Positions 35,965 to 40,563 of a stretch of 40,563 nt of DNA are shown in pieces. The notes under the pieces were generated by a model that was not told the DNA's origin, made no database searches, and saw only the letters and a list, made by a program, of their open reading frames with translations. Where the stretch lies: contig JAAELL010000400.1 of the NCBI GenBank assembly GCA_024226735.1, positions 1-40,563 on the forward strand. The letters run 5' to 3'. Numbering within the stretch: position 1 is the stretch's first letter; every line of letters starts with the position of its first letter. This DNA comes from a bacterium (GTDB taxonomy: Bacteria > Planctomycetota > UBA1135 > GCA-002686595). Made by a program: the position numbers and the translations under genes.

Positions 35965-38223
35965 TCAATCGTCGTCGACGATCGTCACCACCAGCTCCCG
36001 AAAGACCCCAGGACGTCCGTTCGCCGCCCTGAGCAGCCGCACGATCCCGGTCTCGTTCCCCTCGACCTCCGCGTCCGGTGCGATCGTCACCACGAGGTCC
36101 ACCTCGGTGACCCCCGCGGCGAGGACGAGCGGATTGCTGCTCTCCACCCTCCAGTCGACCTGGTCCGTCGCGGTCCCCGCGACGGACCACGAAACGGACA
36201 CGTCCGCGTGGTGCGCGCGCGAGAGCTGCACGGGCACGGTGATCTGCGTCGCCTGCTCCAGCACGTTGCGCGTCGGAACACCGAACGAGACGCGCGGACG
36301 CGCGTCCGCCGAGAACGTGACCGTGACGGCGTGGGAGGTGTTCGAGGTCGGGATGGGATTGACGTCGCGGTACCAGCACTGGAAAGCCCACGTCTCGCCG
36401 GGCGCGATCACCGTCTGGTTCGGAAGCGAAGTGAAGTCGGGCGCGAAGTCGAATTGGCCCGCGGGTCCCGAGGTCAGGATGTCCGCGGCGAAGCGCACGA
36501 TCGGCAGGTCGAGGCACAGGTTGCCCTGGCTGCCGCCGAAGAGCGGCAGGAAGCCGGTCGACTCCGACATCAGGAAGTAGCCGAAGCGGTTCGCGGGGAG
36601 ATCGCGCACCTCGAAGGTCAGCGCGCCGACCCCGAGCGCGGGAATCCCGCTCAGCGCGAGCGTCGCCGGCACCCCGGTCGAGTTGGGATTGGAGGTGCAG
36701 TACACCGGCGGCGCGCAGTCGTCGGGCACGCCGTCGCCGTTCGAGTCCTGCTTCTCCCCCACCAGGATCGCGTACGCGTCCGGCACCGAGTCCCCGTCGC
36801 AGTCTTCGGAGGCGAGCTCGACGATGCCGGGGCGCTCGTCGTCCACGGGCTCGTCGCGCCAGAGGCCGGTCGCCGGATCGACGACGCAGAAGTCGGCGCC
36901 GCCGCCGTCGTCGGGCTGGCCGGGCGCCCAGTTCTCGTATCCCACGGGCTCGCCGCTGGCCCAGATCCAGGTGCCCTCGTTGTACACGTCGGTGTAGCCG
37001 ATGAAGTAATCCGTCCAGCCCAGGTTGGCCCGGATCCAGTCGTTCTCGGCGGCCGAGCGGACCGTGGCGAGGTGCCCGCCGAGCGCACCGGCGATGAGCT
37101 CCGACTCGATCCAGCCGACGCGCCCCGTGCGCCGGTACCACGACCCGTTGACGGGCGAGCGGGTCCAGCGCGTGCCGATGCGGTGGACGGCGAGGCCCTG
37201 GTTGCTGGTGCTGAGCAGGTCGGGAACGCTGTCCGCGTTGACGTCGAAGACGAAGGGAGCACCGCCGAGGCCGAACGGGACCTGCGTCGCGAGGTCGATG
37301 TAGAGCATGTTCCCAAACGCCAGGTCGTCGGTCCCGTCGAGATCGAAGTCACCCGCGTCCATCAACACGGCGTTCGGTCCCGTGTACGTGGCGCTCGTGA
37401 ACCCGCCGCTGCCGTCTCCCCACCAGAGGCAGGCCGCGTAGATCAGGTCGGTCTGGGTGTGGAGGTCGACGTGGCCGTCCCCGTTGAAGTCCCCGACGGC
37501 CAGATCCCACGGGAAGTCGCCGGAGCAGCCGAGGAACTGAGCGCCCGAGAGACTGCCCTGTCCGGTGTTGTAGTGGACGACGACGTTTTGGAGGTCCGGG
37601 CGGTTGCAGGCCCCAACGACGTCGAGCAGTCCGTCCTCGTTGACGTCCACGACGACCATGTTGCGCAGGCCAATGCACGAGTTGATCGGTGGGAGCGGAA
37701 CGAAGCCCCCCAGACCATTCCCGAGCAGAACGATCAGGTCGGAGGCACCTTCGTTGAGGAGCAAGTCCTGCAGTCCGTCGCCGTCGACGTCGAACGCCGC
37801 CAAGGCCTTGCCGTGGCTCGGGTGGATCAGGACCGGAGAGAGAAAGCCGCCGTCGCCGTCGCCGGAGTGCAGCCACACGCCGCCCCCGTTGACCCCGGTC
37901 GAGACGACGACGTCGGGCAACCCGTCGCCGTCGAACTCGTGCAGGACCACCTGCTCGGCACTGCCGCCCGTGAAGGCCGCTCCCGCGAACGCGAACCGCC
38001 CGCCGCCTTCCCCCAGGAAGATCCAGAGGTGCCTCCACCCATTCGCCACGACGATGTCGTCGATGCCGTCCAGATCGAGGTCGCCGACGGTGGCGCCGCT
38101 CAGCGAGCTGCCGACCGGAATGGCGGCGTTGAAATCGGTGACCAGCTCGACCTCGGCCTGTGCTCCGGCGAGCGCCGCGACAGCCGCGAGGAGGGGAGTG
38201 AGAAGGAGTCTTCGGAACGGCAT
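35965..38223 (-). CDS. Exported FG-GAP propeller / C-type lectin / NPNSTG / Calx-beta protein
   Basis: Protein of 752 residues with a signal peptide (LLLTPLLAAVAALAGAQA). Seven FG-GAP loops (DLDLDGIDDI, EFDGDGLPDV, DVDGDGLQDL, DVNEDGLLDV, DFNGDGHVDL, DFDLDGTDDL, DVNADSVPDL) make one seven-bladed propeller (about 35-350). A C-type lectin-like domain follows (about 365-475: GHLATVRSAAENDWI, TDYFIGYTD, WIWASGEPVGYENWAPGQPD) with E-P and Q-P-D residues in the calcium/sugar position. Then come thrombospondin-3-like loops (DCDGDSVPDA, DSNGDGVPDD), the NPNSTG module with YFLMSESTGFLPLFGGSQGN, and a C-terminal Calx-beta domain. It is probably secreted and glycan-binding. It faces the TIR-FHA gene tail to tail, 51 bp apart. 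It need not belong to that operon. Confidence 0.85.
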   Translation of the reverse strand: MPFRRLLLTPLLAAVAALAGAQAEVELVTDFNAAIPVGSSLSGATVGDLDLDGIDDIVVANGWRHLWIFLGEGGGRFAFAGAAFTGGSAEQVVLHEFDGDGLPDVVVSTGVNGGGVWLHSGDGDGGFLSPVLIHPSHGKALAAFDVDGDGLQDLLLNEGASDLIVLLGNGLGGFVPLPPINSCIGLRNMVVVDVNEDGLLDVVGACNRPDLQNVVVHYNTGQGSLSGAQFLGCSGDFPWDLAVGDFNGDGHVDLHTQTDLIYAACLWWGDGSGGFTSATYTGPNAVLMDAGDFDLDGTDDLAFGNMLYIDLATQVPFGLGGAPFVFDVNADSVPDLLSTSNQGLAVHRIGTRWTRSPVNGSWYRRTGRVGWIESELIAGALGGHLATVRSAAENDWIRANLGWTDYFIGYTDVYNEGTWIWASGEPVGYENWAPGQPDDGGGADFCVVDPATGLWRDEPVDDERPGIVELASEDCDGDSVPDAYAILVGEKQDSNGDGVPDDCAPPVYCTSNPNSTGVPATLALSGIPALGVGALTFEVRDLPANRFGYFLMSESTGFLPLFGGSQGNLCLDLPIVRFAADILTSGPAGQFDFAPDFTSLPNQTVIAPGETWAFQCWYRDVNPIPTSNTSHAVTVTFSADARPRVSFGVPTRNVLEQATQITVPVQLSRAHHADVSVSWSVAGTATDQVDWRVESSNPLVLAAGVTEVDLVVTIAPDAEVEGNETGIVRLLRAANGRPGVFRELVVTIVDDD

Positions 38224-38307
38224 GAGATGGGCTCGCTTACGGGAAGGCCGACTGCCCCTTCAGCCTAAGCGAAAAAGGGGAAGCTGCCCGTTCCCGAGCG
38301 CCCCAAC

Positions 38308-39477
38308 CTACCGATACGCCGGAATCCCCGTCACCGCCTCGCCGATCGCCAGCGTATGAATGTCGTGCGTCCCCTCGTACGTGTACACGGACTCGAGGTT
38401 CAGCATGTGCCGCCCCACCTGGTACTCGAGGCTGATCCCGTTCGCCCCGAGCATGTCGCGCACGACGCGCGCAATGTCCAGCCCGAGCTCGACGTTGTTG
38501 CGCTTCGCCATCGAGACCTGCTGCGGCGTGGCGCGCCCCTCGTCCTTCAGGCGCCCGAGCCGTAGCGCGAGCATCTGGCCGCACGTGATGCGCGTCGCCA
38601 TGTCGGCGAGCTTCTTCTGGGCGAGCTGGAAGCCGGCGAGCGGCTTGTCGAAGACGATGCGCTCCTTGCTGTAGCTCAAGCCCTCGTCGAAGCACGCGAG
38701 CGCGGCGCCGAGGCCGCCCCAGGCGATGCCGTAGCGGGCTTGGGTCAAACAGCCGAGGGGAGCCTTGAGGCCCTTGGCCTTGGGCAGGCGCAGCGCCTCG
38801 GGGACGCGCACGTCCTGCATGACGAGCTCGCTCGTGACCGAGGCGCGCAGACTCCACTTGTGCTTCTGTTCGGGCGCGCTGAAGCCGGGCAGGTCGCACG
38901 GGACGATGAAGCCCATCACGCCCTCCTCGGCGCGCGCCCACACGATCGCCATCTGCGAGATCGTGCCGTTGGTGATCCACATCTTGCGACCGTTGAGGAT
39001 CCAGTCGTCGCCGTCGCGGCGCGCGGTCGTCAGCATGCCGCCGGGGTTCGAGCCGAAGTCCGGCTCGGTCAGGCCGAAGCAGCCGATGACCTCGCCCGAG
39101 GCGAGCTTGGGGAGCCACTCCTTCTTCTGCTCCTCGCTGCCGTAGGCGAACACCGGGTACATCACCAGGGAGCCCTGCACGGAGACGAACGAGCGCAGGC
39201 CCGAATCGCCGCGCTCGAGCTCCTGACAGATCAAGCCGTAGGCGATGTTGTTCATCCCGGCGCCGCCGTACTCCTCGGGCGTCGTCGGACCGAAGACGCC
39301 GAGCTCGGCGAGCTCCGGCACGAGCTCCATCGGGAACGTCGCGTTCTCGAAGTGCTCCATGATCCCCGGCATGAAGCGCTCACCGACCCACGAACGGACG
39401 GAGTCGCGCACCATGCGCTCCTCTTCGGAGTACTGATCCTCGAGGTCGAAGAAGTCGAGAGGCTGGTAGGCTGCCAT
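38308..39477 (-). CDS. gcdH: Glutaryl-CoA dehydrogenase
   Basis: Protein of 389 residues, an FAD acyl-CoA dehydrogenase that converts glutaryl-CoA to crotonyl-CoA and CO2 in lysine, hydroxylysine and tryptophan breakdown. Conserved parts are LGVFGPTTPEEYGGAGMNN, IGCFGLTEPDFGSNPGGM (FAD/substrate site), WILNGRKMWITNG, and the C-terminal VYTYEGTHDIHTLAIGEA, in which the Glu of YEGTHD is the base that removes the alpha proton. The R-S pair in DSGLRSFVSVQGSLVM fits the residues that hold the second carboxylate of glutaryl-CoA, which points to this enzyme rather than a general acyl-CoA dehydrogenase. I use the ATG at 39477 (MAAYQPLDFF); an ATG at 39498 would add seven residues. Confidence 0.85.
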   Translation of the reverse strand: MAAYQPLDFFDLEDQYSEEERMVRDSVRSWVGERFMPGIMEHFENATFPMELVPELAELGVFGPTTPEEYGGAGMNNIAYGLICQELERGDSGLRSFVSVQGSLVMYPVFAYGSEEQKKEWLPKLASGEVIGCFGLTEPDFGSNPGGMLTTARRDGDDWILNGRKMWITNGTISQMAIVWARAEEGVMGFIVPCDLPGFSAPEQKHKWSLRASVTSELVMQDVRVPEALRLPKAKGLKAPLGCLTQARYGIAWGGLGAALACFDEGLSYSKERIVFDKPLAGFQLAQKKLADMATRITCGQMLALRLGRLKDEGRATPQQVSMAKRNNVELGLDIARVVRDMLGANGISLEYQVGRHMLNLESVYTYEGTHDIHTLAIGEAVTGIPAYR

Positions 39478-39623
39478 GGGTGCGCTGGGTACCGGCACTG
39501 GGGGCCGGTTGCCGGGGGTAGGGATCCTCAGGAGAGTGCCCGCGCCAATCCCGAATCTGGAATCCGACGGGGCCGAATCAGCCCAACATTCTAGTACGCC
39601 TCCCCCACGGCCCCGTCTTCGCG

Positions 39624-39644
39624 CCTGGGAAAATGACGCCCAGG
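39624..39644. repeat. Short inverted repeat in the gcdH divergent spacer
   Basis: CCTGGG, nine bases, CCCAGG, lying 20 bp before the EI24-like gene start. It may be a regulator site or the upstream edge of a leader hairpin; the arms are only six bases. Confidence 0.3.
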
Positions 39645-39663
39645 TTGGTTCGATAGAGGTCCC

Positions 39664-40563
39664 ATGGCCGTGTTGCCCTGTGCCCTCTGTGGCTACGACG
39701 CCCCCAACGCATGGTGCTCACACTGTGCGATGACCGCGACCGAGCCCTCCCTCTTGCGCGGCGGGGGCACGGTGACGGGCGTCGTCGCCGGGCTCCAGGC
39801 GATCCCGCGCGGAATGCGCATCCTGCTCGAAACGCCTGGAATCAAGCGCTTCCTCGTGCCGCCGCTGTTCCTGACGCTCGTCGGGTTCGCGCTCGCGTTC
39901 TACGAGATCTACGGAGCGCTCGATCGGCTGGCGAACGCGGCCGTCGAGGGAAGCGGCGCGGGGGAGGCCGAGGCGGCCGGGTCCTGGATCGAGCACGCAG
40001 CGGCCTGGATCCTCCACAGCGAGGTCTTCCTCTGGCTGGCGGGATCGGCGAAGTGGCTCCTGTTCCTGCTCTCGTCGTACATGGTGGCCGTGTACACGTT
40101 CTCGCTGTTCTACGAGGCGATCGCCGGCCCCTTCCTCGACGAGATCCACGGGCGCCTCGAGAAGGTCTGGTTCGGCGAGAATCCCCGTGACGCGATCGAG
40201 CGGCCGACGGGTCTCGAGCCGCGGCTGTGTACGCAGTACAGCGCAATCGCGGCCCTACCGGCCGGAGTCGCGCTCGTGTTCGCCTGGGTGCTGACGGGCT
40301 GGAGCGCGTTCTTCGCCTTCGTCCTCGCCCCCCTCTCGTTCGTGATCCTGGGGCTCGTGCACCGCGAGTACGGGCGCTGGCTGAGGTGGATCGTGAGGAC
40401 CGAGGCGAGGACCCTCTGGGTCAGCGTCAAGGCAGCCGGCTGGGCCGCGCTCGTCCTCTTGCTGTTCCTCTGGGTCAAGCTGATCCCCGCCGTCGGACCG
40501 TTGATCTACTTCGCGCTCGTCGGCTTCACGACCTCGATCACGCTGCTCGACATCCCGTTCTCG
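39664..40563 (+). CDS. EI24/CysZ-like membrane protein with zinc ribbon, partial at the right edge
   Basis: At least 300 residues, open to the end of the window. The N-terminus has two pairs of cysteines, PCALCGYDAPNAWCSHC, a small zinc ribbon in the cytoplasm. The rest is an EI24-type domain: IPRGMRILLETPGIKRFLVP, then several membrane segments (LFLTLVGFALAFYE, WLLFLLSSYMVAVYTFSLFY, LPAGVALVFAWVLTGW, ALVLLLFLWVKLIPAVGPLI). The family motif region EAIAGPFLDEIHGRLE is present. EI24/CysZ proteins act in sulfate uptake or envelope integrity in other bacteria. The zinc ribbon fusion and the Gly/Ala/Glu-rich insert between the first two membrane segments are less usual. The start ATG at 39664 directly precedes the ribbon. 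Confidence 0.75.
   Translation, partial: MAVLPCALCGYDAPNAWCSHCAMTATEPSLLRGGGTVTGVVAGLQAIPRGMRILLETPGIKRFLVPPLFLTLVGFALAFYEIYGALDRLANAAVEGSGAGEAEAAGSWIEHAAAWILHSEVFLWLAGSAKWLLFLLSSYMVAVYTFSLFYEAIAGPFLDEIHGRLEKVWFGENPRDAIERPTGLEPRLCTQYSAIAALPAGVALVFAWVLTGWSAFFAFVLAPLSFVILGLVHREYGRWLRWIVRTEARTLWVSVKAAGWAALVLLLFLWVKLIPAVGPLIYFALVGFTTSITLLDIPFS

Noticed and set aside
38249..38278. Terminator after gcdH (CCCCTT ... AAGGGG)
   Set aside because: Six-base arms with a long loop and no T-tract on the minus strand; too weak to call.

Overview
The window is GC-rich chromosomal DNA. It most likely comes from a planctomycete of the lineage that carries many secreted proteins with an N-P-N-S-T-G module and FG-GAP repeats. 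The evidence is two such exported proteins, a very large Ser/Thr kinase operon, sequence-poor spacers and a kdsB gene that implies a diderm envelope with KDO. The taxonomic call is an inference from protein style; there is no rRNA in the window.

Left part (1-9449): accessory DNA that looks like the tRNA-proximal end of an integrated element. A tyrosine recombinase (8089-9339, minus) lies just outside the 3' end of a tRNA-Thr(CGU) gene (9449-9523, minus). Behind it are a LexA-like repressor without the usual catalytic serine, a damaged HigB/HigA toxin-antitoxin locus, a stand-alone C39-like cysteine peptidase, a small membrane protein, and remnants of IS481-type and ISL3-type transposases. Two ISL3 remnants in the same orientation bracket a secreted protein (1801-3858) whose C-terminus resembles a polymorphic-toxin-type domain and is preceded by a G9 tract.

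Middle part (9450-24427): ordinary core-type genes. They are an exported HEAT/TPR protein with a receiver-like domain, anmK (cell-wall recycling), an NtrC-type response regulator, a LysM membrane protein, a GT-C membrane glycosyltransferase, a tightly overlapping lipoprotein-kdsB-pyrG-DUF1844 operon, and an orphan hybrid histidine kinase with two receiver domains.

Right part (24428-35913): the most interesting locus, a four-gene operon. It encodes (1) a 1446-residue single-pass Ser/Thr kinase with an FGE-sulfatase-fold domain at its far, presumably extracytoplasmic, end; (2) a lipoprotein; (3) a 1495-residue lipoprotein with a beta-propeller-like region and many FG-GAP/VCBS repeats; and (4) a cytoplasmic TIR-FHA protein. 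The spacings are 17 bp, a 4-bp overlap and 39 bp. A near-perfect inverted repeat straddles a TATACT box upstream of the operon, and a possible internal promoter sits directly before the TIR-FHA gene. I read this as a candidate envelope-sensing phosphosignalling system with a potential NAD-cleaving effector; that function is inference only.

Far right (35965-40563): a convergent exported FG-GAP/C-type-lectin/NPNSTG/Calx-beta protein, glutaryl-CoA dehydrogenase (gcdH), and an EI24/CysZ-like membrane protein with an N-terminal zinc ribbon that runs off the window edge.
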